Shown piece after piece: positions 36,799-51,053 of a DNA stretch of 64,000 bases (its first letter is position 1; each line of letters begins with the position of its first letter). Source of the stretch: Pelecanus crispus (taxonomy: Eukaryota > Chordata > Aves > Pelecaniformes > Pelecanidae); the NCBI RefSeq assembly GCF_030463565.1, contig NC_134675.1, positions 21,907,862 through 21,971,861 on the forward strand, in the 5' to 3' direction. A program made the translations under genes and the position numbers. The notes beneath the pieces were generated by a model. It made no database searches and was not told where the DNA came from. It saw only the letters and a program-made list of their open reading frames with translations.

Positions 36799-37723
36799 GA
36801 TGGAAATGGATTCACTCTGGGAAGTATTCTTCCACTTCTGTGGAAGAGAATTTCAGAAGCTTTGTTATCCTTTCTGTATGAGCATGGAGATGTTAAAGCT
36901 TATGGTTTAGTTTTTTTATTTGAATTGCTGGCAGACTTCTGAAATTCATTATCCAAATAAATGTAATCTGTCTGCTAGTATAAACTCAGTACTTCTTGTT
37001 CAAAACTTTTTGCACTTCTGAACAGTCAAAACTCAAACCTTGAGGCAGTACCAAGAAGCTATTGGCTTTCATCTGGCCTTGGCAGGTTTTGGTGTTAGTG
37101 TCAGTGTTGGCACTTTATAATTGCAGCACCAGGGTTTTCAGTGCTTTAATGTTGTTACCATTGGTATGGATGAACTAATTCTAATTATGGCAGGAAGTTT
37201 TTTACAGATAATCTGTGGAGTGTGCACTGCAGTGTTACCTTGCTTATATATGTGGTCCTGAAAGGAACAAACAATTAGTCTGAGCAATCAGTAGGTTGGC
37301 TTTATAACAGAAAAAAGTTATATTTTATCATGAGTGGTACTTTTAACAGCATTACTGCTGCTTGGTTCCTAGTTGTCGTTGAGTGTCAAAGCAGAAGCTC
37401 TATTTTATGCTTTTGCATCTTAAACACATCTTGAACCTCAGTCAGAAGGCAACCTGTGCATTTCAGAGTTTACTTTGATGTTCATGTGGCTGGGTGCAGT
37501 TCAGTACCGTGCACCCCTTTTTCTGCTGATGTGTTCATCTTAATAAAATTTTCTGTGGAGTGAGAGGCTGGGGGGAACTGCAAACATATACCCAAAATGT
37601 TCATTCTTTTCAAAGAGAGCTGCTAAGGCAAGGATGCATTTGTGGAAGTCCTGTTGTAGGAGGCAGGAGAAGGGTCCCTTTTGACTTTATAATCTGTGTG
37701 TTCTGCTTGTCTTTCATGTACAG
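36799..37723. other. region upstream of KIAA1328 exon 2, no feature seen
   Basis: No exon 1 of KIAA1328 or of TPGS2 and no CpG island is visible. In human the two genes share a head-to-head promoter region. Its absence suggests loss, relocation or a gap caused by rearrangement. Confidence 0.4.
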
Positions 37724-37863
37724 GAGTGTCTACAAAAGGAAATTTGAGAACAAGGTATTTGCCAAAATATCCAAAAAGTGAAACTGAGCTAAAGGTGCCT
37801 GTAGCTATTGCTTCTCTTTCCATGGATGCTGTTAGAAGTACAGGAGATCTGACAGGGCAGCAG
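37724..37863 (+). CDS. KIAA1328: KIAA1328 exon 2
   Basis: The exon follows a catgtacag acceptor and ends at a gtcagt donor. Its 140 nt are open, from (G)-V-S-T-K-G-N-L to R-S-T-G-D-L-T-G-Q-Q, phase 0 at the 3' end. Confidence 0.82.
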
Positions 37864-40800
37864 GTCAGTAAAGGCAAATTTTTCTTGCTTTTAAGAGTGC
37901 ACATAGTTAGAAAAATGGCAGAAAATCTTTAGATTGAAAACTTTTAAACAGTTTTAGAGTACTATTATTTTTGCAGTCTCTTACCCTTTTTGCCCGCTTA
38001 CATGCTGGCTTGCTGGCAAAAATTAATTTTCCACTGAAATTGCTTGCCCACCTATGTAAAACAGATTATATATATTTCTCTGTGTGTATGTGTACATATA
38101 TCCAGAGAGAGAGAAAGTGTAGCTTTGAGTAGCCCCTAATTTGTATGTTACTAGCCAAACACACAAGAAGTTTTGTTTCAGTCTATTCAGTTTCATTGCT
38201 TTAGTCATATCTCTTAGAAACAAGACTTCTAAAATTCATTTTAGAGACCTTTTTGCTGTGGCTGCTCATGTTAGCAAGGTAAAATCACTTTCTGTTTTTG
38301 ACAGTAAAAGTTAAAAATGCATCTGAGTAGTAAGAGTAGCTTTGTCAGTTGATGTCTTTGGCTCTGCTTTGATTTGTCTGGTCTGCTCCTGTGACAACAG
38401 GTGACACTTTTCCTACAGTTTATTGCATTAGAAATTTCAAAGCAGTGGGGTTTCCTTTAGAAGGTTATTCTATATTTTTGATAGGTCTTGAATATTCAGA
38501 AATCTGTTGAGAGATGCCATTTTTCTAATATGATTTGTATAGTACAGTGACTGTGTAAGTTATCTGAATACTGTTAAGTCTCTTGCCTAGTATTTGTCTT
38601 GAGCAACTCTGTAAGTCACTAGGATTTGGCATCTTCCCACTTAACAGGCAGTATCTAAAACTTTTGACTGCTTCTGAATCATTGTTGTATTATCATGCAG
38701 TTAAATCTCGTTCTTCATCTGGGCTAAGATGTCCTTCTCTGTCTTCTGTGTGCTGAGTAAATGCCATGTGCCTCACATGTATGTTCAAAACTGATGTGAA
38801 GACAGATCACTCAATTCTCATTGCTTTGACAGTGTCATTGCCCTTTGAATCCTTCAGCATGACACTAATAACTAGTATTAATTTTTAGGGCCCCTCCTGG
38901 ACTTGTCCCTTTCCATTTCTCCATTTATGAGTACTTGCTTTTAGGAGGCTGGTATGTACTTCCACTTTGCAAATGATGCTGTTAAGTGACATGCAGAGAA
39001 ATTTCACAAATAGCCCCCATTATGCAGAATGTTTATGTAGAAGCATCTCTTCATAAGCATCTACAAACCTGCTGCCTCATAGATGCCTTCATATGTCACT
39101 TTAAAATCTGTTGTGTTGTACTGTGTGTTGCTTGCATTACTTGTTGTTTAGAGAGTTTTTATTCCTTTTTCCATGTGAGAGCTGTTGGGATAGAAATGGT
39201 CTTTGTTCTTTGTATACAATGCCTAACACACTAAATCCTGATTTGAGACTGAAATGTGCTTTTTATAATATTTTAAATTATATATATTATAATATATAAT
39301 GAGTTCAAAGCTTTTTCTCTCTTCTGTCTTTTTTTTAACCTTCTGTCTTTGTCTTACCTTGCCAAATCCTCATGGAAACTTTGTACTCTAACTTTGAAGA
39401 TAATCTCTGAATTACCTGAAACAAACAGAACAAATTTACCTTTTTTTTTTTTTATTATGGAAGAGGAAGGTTTCACAAAGTTTTTTTGCAAGATGTTTTC
39501 ATGACCAACACAACTCATTTTCTTCAAGGTGTTGTGTGTGTGTCTAGGGAGCACTGATCGCTTTATTTTAACATACTTTACACTGTTGTACCGGTAGGTC
39601 GCTCACCATTATGATTTACCAGAATCCTCTTCTGAAGAGAATGGATTGAGTTTTTCTCTAATATGAATCTCGGCAGAACTGATTTACCTTTTCTTCATTC
39701 AGATAGACTTGAGTACCACAAAGGAGGATGAGAGTTTTGGAGGAGACTTCAAAAAGGTCTTGTTAGCGCTGGAGCTTTTCTGGTACTTTTCATAAATCAG
39801 TGGTTTGCTATACTGGTCTTGACCAAAATTTCCCATCTTCCTACTTACCATTTGACAGAAGTTGTCTGCTTCTTTCATGCAGATTGTCATCTTCCAAGGT
39901 GTGGTTTATAAAGGGAGAGAATCTTCCATTTATGTAGTACATTTCATCTAGAAAATATTGAGTTACAAAACTGTGTTCTACCCTGAGCTGTGTAGAAAGG
40001 ACAGAAATCTGGAAAAAGGAGACTACAGTCTTGGCCTCCATCTCATTTGTCATCTTGTTTTGATGGTGGAGCTGTTGCTGTGCATAATTCCACAGCTTCA
40101 TTTTGACATGTTATGGTACAAACCTGACACTGAGAATTTTTTGTGCACCATCTATCCATACCTGTGGGTGATACAAAATATCACAGACTAACTTTTCAGA
40201 TTTTCCTCTTCATCCCACAAATCTGTTTGTCTGACGATATGTACGTGGGCTTGGGTAATAGCTTGAGGTACCTTCTGTTAAAATCTCCTCTGATGTGATC
40301 AAGCTTCTGTCTTTTATTTGAGTGAAAAATGTCCTGTAACTTTTTTTTTAAAGAAGTTCCATCATCTAGCTGCTAAAAAAATAATAGTTTTCAGATCTTT
40401 TTAACACGGGAAATGGAAATCCTTCAACCGTATGTTTAGTTGAAGTTAAATTCAGTTAAGTTATTCTGTCTTCATTTGTATGACTGTAAATAGCATATGT
40501 TTGGGAAGGAAACTGTGAAATCAAATGTCCTCTTGAAAAGCCCTGAAGTCTAATTTGCCTTGTGAAACTCCACCCCACCCCCCCCCGAGGAAAATACATT
40601 GAAGTTAAAGTGTACTGTGTCAGGTGGGTATAACGTGACTGTATAAAATAATTTCTTTCAAAAGCAGCAGTCCTTTAATTATTTCAAACCACTGTTCAAG
40701 AAGCAATTAGCTAAGAATGGAAGGGGGCACTTCCTCTCTGTTGTGTGTAGGTCAGCTGCCATTACTGCTAATGAGGGGGGAGAAGCCCTGTGTTTGCTTT

Positions 40801-41754
40801 GTATGCGCAGAGGTTGTTCTGTGCTGTATTGTGTTAACTTGGCCAAACTGCAAGGCATTTGGCAGCATTCTTGTATCTCATGTTAAGCACTGTATGTGCT
40901 CAGGGAGGCTTATCATATTTGTAGGTTTGTAAAAGCCTAAACTGAAAATAAACAAGCGTGATTAAGTGGAAATATTTAAACTTGCCAAAATCTTGGGCAG
41001 AATAGCATAGCTCTTACTGCTGCTTTCATCTTGGGATTCTTATTTTGTGCTTATTGCTAGCACTGGAGAACTGAGGCACGGATGACAGTAGTTTTTGATA
41101 AATAAAACTAGTTTAGAACTGAGAACTGTTTCCTGCTTGGAAACACCCAAAATAAGTAATGACAATAACTGCAATAATACAAGGGACTGTTGCAAACACG
41201 AACAGCAGTGTGCCCTCTGGTGGACATTGATAACAAATACTGCAGTTCTCAGTGTGATAAAGGAATGCATTAAAGGAACTGAAGTACTGGAATATGTTAA
41301 AGGTTTGTTTTGAGAAGGAGTAGTAAGTACGAAGGTAGCAAATAAGTGATAAAAACCAAACAATAGTGATGTATGAAGGGGTGCGTACTTTTCTGTGTAT
41401 TGAAAAAATCCTTTGATTTTAAGGACTTAACCTTCTACTAACAATATATTGCATACCTTTTTTGCTGTTTTGTATGCTTTGGTTGTAAATGCTAAGGTGG
41501 AATGTTTTTTTCTTACCCTGTGTTTCAGGATTCTAATATAATGAAGTTTGAACTTGGATTTGGATATCACTGCACTAGATTTCCAAGTCGTGACAACCTA
41601 CTGCGCTTTATCTAGGATGAATCAATGAATAGTGTATGTCTTGAAATTTTACCCAACATGTTTAGTATTGAAGCTAGCAGCTTACGTTTGAATTACAAGT
41701 CTCTTATAAGAATTCTCCACAATTTGGTAATTTTTTTCACTGAACTGTACTTAC

Positions 41755-42446
41755 ATCGGCGCTGGTGAGACTGCACCTGGAACACTGTGTCCAGTTTTGG
41801 GCCCCTCAGTACAAGAAAGACATTGAGGTGCTGGAGCATGTTCAGAGAAGGGCAACGAAGCTGGTGAAGGGTCTGGAGCACAGGCCTTATAAGGAGCGGC
41901 TGAGGGAACTGGGGTTGTTTAGTCTGGAGAAGAGGAGGCTGAGGGGAGACCTTATCGCTCTCTACAACTACCTGAAAAGAGGTTGTAGCGAGGCGGGTGT
42001 TGGTCTCTTCTCCCAAGTAGCTAGCGATAGGACAAGAGGAAATGGGCTCAAGCTGTGCCAGGGGAGATTTAGATTGGATATTAGGAAAAATTTCTTCACG
42101 GAAAGGGTAGTCAAGCATTGGAACAGGCTGCCCAGAGAGGTGGTGGAGTCACCATTCCTGGAGGTGTTCAAAAAACGGGTAGATGTGGCACTTCGGGACA
42201 TGGTTTAGTGGGCATGGTGGTGTTGGGATGATGATTGGAATGATGATCTTAGAGGTCCTTTCCAACCTTAGTGATTCCTAGTTTTTACTTTCATTATAAA
42301 TAATGCAGCCACCAAGCCAGGAAACATGAAATTGCTACTCTACCCTGGATTGGTTTAGTGGTGGAGTTGGTAGTGTAGGTTAATGGTTGGACTGGATGAT
42401 CTTAAAGGTCTTTTCCAACCTAAATGATTCTGTGATTCTATGATTT
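41755..42446 (+). mobile_element. CR1 LINE 3' end with composite tail
   Basis: ORF2 end is open from about 41765 to 42208 ([11 protein letters not shown], ending A-L-R-D-M-V), then first tail, bridge (near 42270-42350) and second tail with octamers at 42425-42446. It lies in KIAA1328 intron 2, about 140 bp before exon 3. Confidence 0.92.
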
Positions 42447-42567
42447 TTAAAAATACATATCTTATTTCCAGTTGGAATTTGTCTACTTTCAACTTCTAAT
42501 TATTAGGTCTTGAAATGCTTTTAATGTCTTATGAAATATTTGTTCTCCTTTAAAGAGTACTTTCTAA

Positions 42568-42684
<117 letters not shown>

Positions 42685-43659
42685 TGAGAATAAGCATCAC
42701 CTGAAAATGCATTATGTTTAAGGAGAGTCAGTCCTCTAATTAACATCAAGCAATGTAGGACTGCATTATGAAACTGAATATTTGCATAAGGTAATTTTTC
42801 TTCTTGGAAGAGGTATGAACAGTGAAGCAGCCTGATCGGTTTTTCCTTGCTTCCTGACCCAAAATCCCCAAAACGTACTGAAAACAAGAGCCAAAGTTTT
42901 GTGACCTGCAGTAGTTCATTCATATAAACCTGGTCACAGGGCTAGGGTTTTGTTTGCTGCTTGTATCATGTGCTTTAAATAAACACATGTTGTCTTTTGG
43001 AAATTACAAACTTTGTTGATATGAAACTTTGTAGTGCTCATTTGTCAGGGGTAAGTTTTTATATTGAATGCCATGTTAAAGGTGGATTGGTGATTTTGTG
43101 GCTGAAACATGTTAATCAGTATTTACCCATGTTTGCCCATGTACAGCAATAGAGTCCAGTGTAATTTTAACTTATCTAGCCAAACTTTATTTTGCTTTGA
43201 TTAATTTCTTCAAATTGTCCCTATTCTTTGAAAGGAGAGGCTGAAATAGTGCAAGTTTCTCAGCTTTAGCAAAAGGTTTTTTTGAAGTTTCATTGAGGTT
43301 CTAGTTGCATTCACAAAGATAAATGATGTGAGAAATAGGTTGAATTTGAGTGAGGAGATTTTTCTCCCCTTCTGTGTCCCTAACACTTCAGAATCTATGG
43401 GAATCTGCTTCTTACATAATGGCTGTAAAATTGAGAAGGAGCACGTGGGACCTTGGCAGACTTTCGCATAACATCAGAGGGGAAAGTCTCATGAGATGAT
43501 GTGTACGGAAGGGTTAAAAGATGGAATTTTGTTCAGTGGATGGACACTGGGTGAGAAATAGGTAGCCAAGGAATGCAGTTAGCACAGGAGACAGATGATT
43601 TATTGTTTGAAATGCTGACCATAGAGATAAGAATGCTGAGAAATGTTAGGGAGGATGTG

Positions 43660-44200
43660 CAGCTGTGAAGATACAAGGTACAGCTGAAGATTTTGCTTGC
43701 TTTGCAAGCATCCTGTTATTGGCTTAAGCATAGTCGATACACGACTGCTGGATTATGGTAATATGCTGCGTGAACAAAGCCCATGAACCAATAGACGGGA
43801 TGACTATGGCACGTGCAGTGTGCCTGGCCAGCGGGCGCACGCGCCATAGGCTCCCTTTCTTGCAACTAAGGCGTGTTTCAACACTCGCTGGCCACGTGTG
43901 TCAAAACACATTTCCTCTGCAATATAAATACCGGGATTTCCTGAAGAGGGGTGGGCAGGTGTACGGTGAGGTCACCGTTGCCTCCATGGGGATGCCCACG
44001 TAAAGCTGGCACCTACCGACCGCTGGGCTGAGCTCGCAGCGCAAGACGGCACAAGAATGTACGGATGGACCATCTTCCTCGGTCCTCGGGTCGGTAAGAC
44101 TATTGCTTTGCTAAACGCTTGTAGTGTAGTTAACAAAGTCTTTTGTGCTGCTAGATAGTCTGTGTATGCGTGCCATTCTTTCCCCGGGAATCCTCAAAAC
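43660..44200 (+). mobile_element. possible solo LTR of another ERV family
   Basis: The stretch is far richer in G+C and CpG than its surroundings. It has CACGTG-type sites, a TATA-like 'aatataaatacc' at about 43921, and downstream 'ggtcggtaagactattg' and 'cttgtagtgtagttaacaaag' blocks that resemble an R/U5 end. It shares nothing with the ERV-L-like LTRs here. I could not fix the ends or a target duplication. Confidence 0.45.
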
Positions 44201-44384
44201 CACTCTAAAACAGATGATCTCGGGTCCTTTGGGCTAAAAGTTAGTATCCACACTAAGAATTTATAAAGGCAAAGTTTTTCTAGAACAAAATGCAAGTTCT
44301 CAGGTATTAATGAAATGCTTTTTGCCATAGATTTCATACGTCTGTGCAATAATTGGCAAACGTTACTGTCCTTTTTCTTTTTAT

Positions 44385-44462
44385 ATAGGAAAATTTGGGC
44401 AGAGGAATTAAGTTACTTGCTCAAGGTCATGCAATAAGTCTCTGGTGTAGCTAGGAATATTT
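44385..44462 (+). repeat. MIR/L2-like 3' fragment
   Basis: It contains 'gaattaagttacttgctcaaggtcatgc' in pieces, resembling the MIR tail 'ttaagtgacttgcccaaggtca'. Ancient and diverged. Confidence 0.5.
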
Positions 44463-45799
44463 TCTCTCTGATTATCCTCATCCAGTGGACCATTTTGCCT
44501 GCTAATAATTTGTACCAATATAGGATTTCTTGCTATACAGTATTTTAGTAATTTCTGAATTTCTTCATGCTTGCAACTCTATTTTATCCTACCTCATGTG
44601 TTAGAAAATGTCTAGTTAAGGCTGTCATAAAGAGTAGATTGCTGGGAAGCTTGGTTACAAATTGTGAGATGTTGGAGCTATTCGGACACTGTTGCCACTT
44701 TTGATATATAGAGGTATATTCTAATATTAAAAAAAGCCTTTTATTACATTGTTCCTCATAATACACTGCTCCCTAGTGAATAGTAGTACACTAACTCATT
44801 TGAGCATAGGATTCTTCTTAAATCTCAGATGCTGTGATTTTTCCCTGAGGACAGTTTGATTTTTCTGCCTGACATTTCTTCGAAGAAAAATAGAAGGTGC
44901 AGCAACATTAATTTTGAAAAGTAAAATTAGTGGAACACTATTATTTTATACTTAGTTCTCTCTTATTTTTAAACCTAATCATATTTTTATTGGATGTAAT
45001 TAAAAGTCCTTTGCAGAGTAATAGGGAAGTTGAACTTTAATTCTGCTTACCTCATCACTTTTTAAAACTCCATAATTTTAATCCCTAGTTGTGCAATGAT
45101 GGAGGGTTTTTACATGCAGTAGAACATTCTTTGCTATTTCAGAGAAGAAAAAGAACCATCAGAATGCTGAAAGTTTTCCAGGAAGACTGTCCTGTAGTAA
45201 ATAATTGGAATAATAAAGATCTCACTTGACCAGAGCTATACTTCACTGTTCCTTATTTTGCTACTATTTATGAATGAAAATGATGGTAGTTGGGACTAAT
45301 TCCTGCATGTTTATTGTGGGATGGTGGACAAAATAGATTGGTCAATAACTGTCTTCATGCAGACAGTTTTAAAGTGGTAAAATTCTGTCTGTGTGGAAAC
45401 TAGTAGCAAAATATGATTAACTCCTGGGGCTTGAATTTTAACCAAGTCTTGCTTGAGTGGTTCAGGATATCGGTCTTTCCCCTGACTTTTGCGACTGCTG
45501 AAGGAGAGCTAACATACTTTTCTTTCTCTTCCTATTTTTTCTTCTCTTCCTCCAACTCTCATTCCCAATGCACTTTTGAACATTGGGAAGGTGTGTGCCT
45601 GTGCATTAGCTAATATGCTGCAGTGAGAGACTTTGTCTTGGTGTGAGTAAATTCTAACACTGGCTATATAGTTATCCTTTCCTTTGAGGAAAATCACTTC
45701 CAGGGCTGTAATGCTCTGCTGCTGGGGATTCCAGTGGCTGATATCATGTTAGCTGTTAGGGACTTTATGAAATTGAACTTTGAGACAGGGTTGAAAGAA

Positions 45800-45960
45800 A
45801 GGACTCAGCTATATCCTTTCTAATATTCCTTTCTAGGCTAAATAATCTTAGTTTTTGCTCTGTGCTGCCACCTGTAAATCTAACCATTATTTTGCCTTTC
45901 TTTGAACCTATCCAGTCTATCTTCCCTCTTAAGGTGAAAAGAGAGAGGCAAACTGGATCC
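45800..45960 (-). mobile_element. possible old CR1 fragment
   Basis: The + strand 'tttctaggctaaataatcttag' is similar to the CR1 antisense 'ctccaggctaaacaaccccag', and the next ~100 bp keep a loose match. Too diverged for certainty. Confidence 0.35.
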
Positions 45961-46685
45961 AAAGTTTAAAAGACTTGAATGTTGTAAATTTGAACTTTCT
46001 TTGTGTCAGCAGATTCTTTTCAAATTGTTTTTGTAGGGGAATTTGAGTAGAATGAGTCATGCTCATGAATGCCAAAGTGCTTTGTGAGTAAATGGGAAAT
46101 TCTTGAATGTGATCAGCCATTATTATCAAAAAACAACCAGCATGGCACCTTCATGTTTTCAGCAAAGTATTGCTGGCATGGTGGTGAAAGCAGCAGGTGC
46201 AGTAAGAGCAAATTCTAGCTCTCCCTACAAGCGGAGTCCTTTTAAGAGGCAAAAAAGACTTTCTCTGAGCTTTCATTACTGCAGGCTACTCCTGAAGCAG
46301 TCATCAGCTTATGTAATGAAATGAGCAGTGACATGGTGTAGACACTGAAAGATTCCTACCCTTGTACTCTGCGCCAATGTCAGGACACATTAGCCTCTTC
46401 CAAGAGGGAGCAGCACAAGGTCCTCTGGGACCTAGCCAGTTGACTGTTGAGCATTAAGGACTTGCTAGACATCATACCGAGAATGGTTATAAAGTATTCT
46501 GGAGTGAAATATTTTAAGTGATATGCAGATTTTGAGAGTTCTCTCTGTCTTGGCATTTGTCTGAATGGAGAGGACCATAGCTTTCTTTGCAGAGAGAGTG
46601 AGCGTGTATGTGCTTGCAAGCATTCACCTCACTCCTAACTGATATATAGCCATAGTACTGTGACTTTCTGGCTCCGATGACATGT

Positions 46686-47251
46686 TGTCCTGGTTTCAGC
46701 TGGGATAGAGTTAATTTTCTTCCTAGTAGCTGGCATAGTGCTGTGTTTTGGATTTAGGATGAGAAGAATGCTGATAACACGCTGATGTTTTAGTTGTTGC
46801 TAGGTACTGCTTATGCTAGTCAAGGACTTGTCAGCTTCCCATGCTCTGCCAGGTGCACAAGAAGCTGGGAGGGGGCACAGCCAGAATAGTTGATCCAAAC
46901 TGACCAAAGGGCTATTCCATACCATGTGACGTCATGCTCAGTATATAAACTGGGGAGGGTTGGCCAGGGGGCAGTGATCGCTGCTCGGGAACTGTCTGGG
47001 TATCGGTCAACGGGTGGTGAGCAATTGCATTGTGCATCACTTGCTTTGTATATTATTATTACTATTATTATTATATTGTTATTATTATTATTACTATTTT
47101 ACTTTATTTCAATTATTAAACTGTTCTTATCTCAATCCAGGAGTGTTTCTCACTCTTACTCCTCCGATTCTCTCCCCCATCCCATCGGGGCAGGGGGAGT
47201 GAGCGAGTGGCTGCGTGGTGCTTAGCTGCTGGCTGGGGCTAAACCACGACA
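46686..47251 (+). mobile_element. solo LTR G (ERV-L-like family), plus orientation
   Basis: TGTCCTGG...ACGACA with CRE TGACGTCA, TATATAAA and an 18-bp palindrome with one mismatch. Flanks CATGT and CGTTC do not match, so either the duplication is lost or the LTR took part in a recombination. It lies in KIAA1328 intron 3. Confidence 0.92.
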
Positions 47252-47734
47252 CGTTCTTCCCTGCCTGTACAGCTCACATATGCAATTTGCTTTTGAATGA
47301 ACAGAGGCATTGACTAAGTGATGTAGAATGGTTCATGAAAGTTTAAGTTTTGTTTTTAGTGGTGAGAATTGCTATCTAACTACTTTGTATTCTTTCTTTA
47401 GATAAGATAAACATGGAGGAAGCTGGCTCCCTGTTGTCTTTGCAAACAAATCTTTGAAAGGAATTTAGGTAGAAAGGTATCATAATGCCCTTATCCACCC
47501 AAGGGAGGGAGTGATTGCCCTTTTCAAGTGAGATACAAGATGGTTCTTGCTATCAGATTAGTGTCTTTCTGGCAAAGAGCACCAGCATGCCCAGAATGAC
47601 TTGTACCTGGCAGCTAGTAAAACAGCCTTCAGACAGCCCTTTGTCCCTTATTGAGAAAATGCTTCCTCCTTCCCAATACCTTGGATTCCTAAACACTTTG
47701 TAGGGTGCTGGCAGTCTGGGATCTTGTCGAGGTT

Positions 47735-48197
47735 GTAGTGAGGTGGGTGTTGGTCTCTTCTCCCAAGTAGTTAGCGATAGGACAAGAGGAAATGGGCTCA
47801 AGCTGTGCCAGGGGAGATTTAGATTGGATATTAGGAAAAATTTCTTCACGGAAAGGGTAGTCAAGCATTGGAACAGGCTGCCCAGAGAGGTGGTGGAGTC
47901 ACCATCCCTGGAAGAGTTCAAAAAAACGGGTAGACGTGGCACTTTGGGACATGGTTTAGTGGGCATGGTGGTGTTGGGTTGATGGTTGGACTGATGATCT
48001 TAGAGACCCTTTTCAATCTTAATGATTCCTAGTTTTTACTTTCATTATAAATAATGCAGCCACCAAGCCAGGAAACATGAAATTGCTACTCTACCCTGGA
48101 TTGGTTTAGTGGTGGACTTGGTAGTGTAGGTTAATGGTTGGACTGGATGATCTTAAAGGTGTTTTCCAACCTAAAAAATTCTATGATTCTATGATTC
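47735..48197 (+). mobile_element. CR1 LINE 3' end with composite tail
   Basis: It begins in the ORF2 end ([16 protein letters not shown]) and continues through '[16 protein letters not shown]', with a one-base expansion of an A-run shifting the last codons. Then come first tail, bridge and second tail with octamers at 48178-48197. Confidence 0.92.
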
Positions 48198-50541
48198 TTT
48201 TCTATTGGCATTGCTTTATGTGGAGTTTTTATCCTGATATGAAGATGAAATTGAGCAACTAAGATTGAAATTTTCCAACAAAAGGTGAAAACAGGAATCA
48301 AAACAGAAGGTTAATTTGGTTACAGAACTGGAAACCATTACAAAGGAGGACAGTAAAACTATCATAGTGTATATCTTCTGTTTAAGTGTTTTTCTTCCAG
48401 CACTTAGGATCTTTGAAGGACAACTTGCCTGTGGAAGCCCATATTACAAATCTGCAGTGTTTGGTGTTTTGGGTTGCCTTCTCTCCTGGGTTACACTACC
48501 TCATGTTTAACCAAATTGCTACCTGGCTTTAACTTCAGTGTCAAAATCTTGTCTTTTTTTGTGTGCTACTTTAGAAGACAATATCGTGCTGCAGTTCTCT
48601 TAATTGGTCAGGCAGTGAGACTGCAAATGAGATATCCCTAAGCTTGTCTGGAAATTACTTTTTGTTGATAGGTAAAGCATGCCTAGGGTTATTGTATCAC
48701 TAATCACACTTACCTTTTGTGCTTAAAAAGTAATATGTAGCTATAAATTCATGCTGTGAGATCTAGTTTTGTATTATTTCACAAGTTGCATATCATAATT
48801 TATACATTGTGCAGCAATTTCAATTATGTTTTGGGATTGTTGGTTTTTTGTTGTTTTTTTTTTTAATTTATACAAACTGCCCATGATACTTGAGTAAAAT
48901 GTATCAGATTTGTGAATAGTGCTCTTGGACAAAAAATGCTGCCATTCTCTCTTCCTGCAGTGCTGGTATTAAAAGTCACTTTGCTCAGTTCTGCCAGAGG
49001 CATGTTGTGATCAACTCTGGCATGAAGACTTCTTGTTTCATCTTTTTGGAGCGCTGCTTTCACTTGGAATACCTGATTTAATTCCATGGATCCTGTGCGT
49101 GCTGGACTCTGCATGATGCCCTTACCTTGGTCCTTGCTCCATTTTTCCTCCCCCTGTTGTCTTGCCTGTTCCAGATGCCGTTCTTCCTTTGGAATGTAAA
49201 ACTTGTGGGTTCTGAGAATGATCACCAAAATATTTTCATCTTTGCTGTCTAGCTGGCAGACAAATATCAGGTAAGTGTTCCCTAAAAGATAAATGTTCCC
49301 AATGAGTATAGGACTGATCAGTAAAGTTTCCAGTGTCCATCTGCCTTTTTTTTTTTTTTTTGGTCTTCTGTCTTAACTTGCTCAGCCACGGTTCTTAATG
49401 CATTCAGATTTCTCTTGTTAAAAGCTCAATTTTTACTAACATTTTTAAAAAATAGAAAATGCTATTTTTAATTTGCTTTTTTGGCTGATCTTTTATTTTC
49501 TTTTGCAAAGATTCTAAGTGCCTTCAGTCAGGAAGAGTTACTTCTGAGTTTTGTCCCTAGTGTAGTGTTAATGTGAGTATTATCATGGCTCTCTTGTGCA
49601 TGCCAGTTTTTCATTAGACAAATAAAACTTCAAGTGCTATTGACCTGTGCAGTGCTTCAAAAATTCCACCTGGAGAGCATCAGTCCTGCTTACTGAGTGG
49701 AATGAGTCAGTGTCATCAGCAAACTTGTTGATCAATTCCTTCTTCAGATCACACAGTCAGAACTAGTATCAGCAGTAGACACGTAGCACACCATAATAAT
49801 TGGAACTGGTGAATTAGGAATTAATTTGAACCCTAAGGCTGATGTCCTAGGAGGGTTTTTGTAAATATATCTGCATTATGAATTTTTCTTTTCCTGCAGA
49901 GGCTCCTGTAAAATAAAATTAAAATCTTTATTTAGATGCATCTAGAATTACATAAACTTTGAAGTGTAGAATTTAAAACAAATCTTGAACAAAGATGGTG
50001 TGTATCCTATGCCACAAGATAGGTGAATGTAAATTGCAGACACTGAACAGCAGGAATAGTTCTACTGATTTGTCATCTTTGCTTTCAGCTGTCAGTCCTC
50101 TGTTCCTGGAAATAACAATAATGGAGCTGGACATCAGTGTGTTGTCCAATAGAGCAGCTGTGCCCTTTATAGTCAGGGTGTCTTCATTCTTTCACTGCTC
50201 TTTTCTGACCATGAGCAGATGAAAACTGGGTAAAAATCCTTTTGAGGAGCATTATGAGCCTTGTAATGTTTCTGTTTGGCATCAGTGAAGTCCTTCCTAG
50301 TTCTGCTAAAAATCATCTGTTCTTTACTGACAGAAAGCAAAGAAATAAGTATATTAAAAAAATCTCACTGAGCTATATATCGGATGTGACATAAATCCAG
50401 CATAATCTGATGACATTCTTGTATTCCTTTTCTCTAACTTCATTTTGCCCACCTCCTGTGAGTAACTGTCTTCTGTATCTTGCCTGCCCTTTATGGGCGG
50501 TATCCTGCTTTGTAATACAAAAACACATACTGCCATATTTT

Positions 50542-51053
50542 AGTTGTTGCTAAGTAGTTGTGGTGGTGCATCCCCCTGCACTCATGACAGTAGTGCTTAC
50601 ACTAGTCAAGGACTTTTTCAGCTTTCAGCTCTGCCAGGTGCACAAGCTGGGAGGGGGCACAGCCAGAATAGTTGATCCAAACTGGCCAAAGGGCTATTCC
50701 ATACCATATGACGTCATGCTCAGGATATAAACTGGGGGGAGATGGCCGGGGGGCAGGGATCGCTGCTTGGGGACTGGATAGGTGTCGATCAGTGGGTGGT
50801 GAGCAGTTGCATCACTTGTTTGTGGGTTTTATTTCTTCCCCCGCCACCCCGGGTTTTGTTTCTCTCTCTCTCTCTCTCGTCGTTCTCCTTTTCATTACAA
50901 TTTTTATTACTATTATTTTATTTCAATTACTAAACTGTTCTTATCTCAACCCATGAGTTTACTTATTTTTGCCCTTCTGATTCTCTCCCCATACAACTGG
51001 GGGAGGGAGGGTGAGCGAGTGGCTGTGTGGTGCTTGGTTGCCGACAGGGGCTT
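50542..51053 (+). mobile_element. LTR H: truncated 5' LTR of the old ERV-L-like provirus
   Basis: It starts inside the family LTR (ttttagttgttgct), carries an unrelated ~35-bp stretch near 50560-50595, CRE TGACGTCA, a TATA box changed to GATATAAA, and a (TC)n run at about 50861-50878. It ends at '..ttgccgacaggggct' and runs straight into gag sequence. This is the most diverged LTR in the window. Confidence 0.85.
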
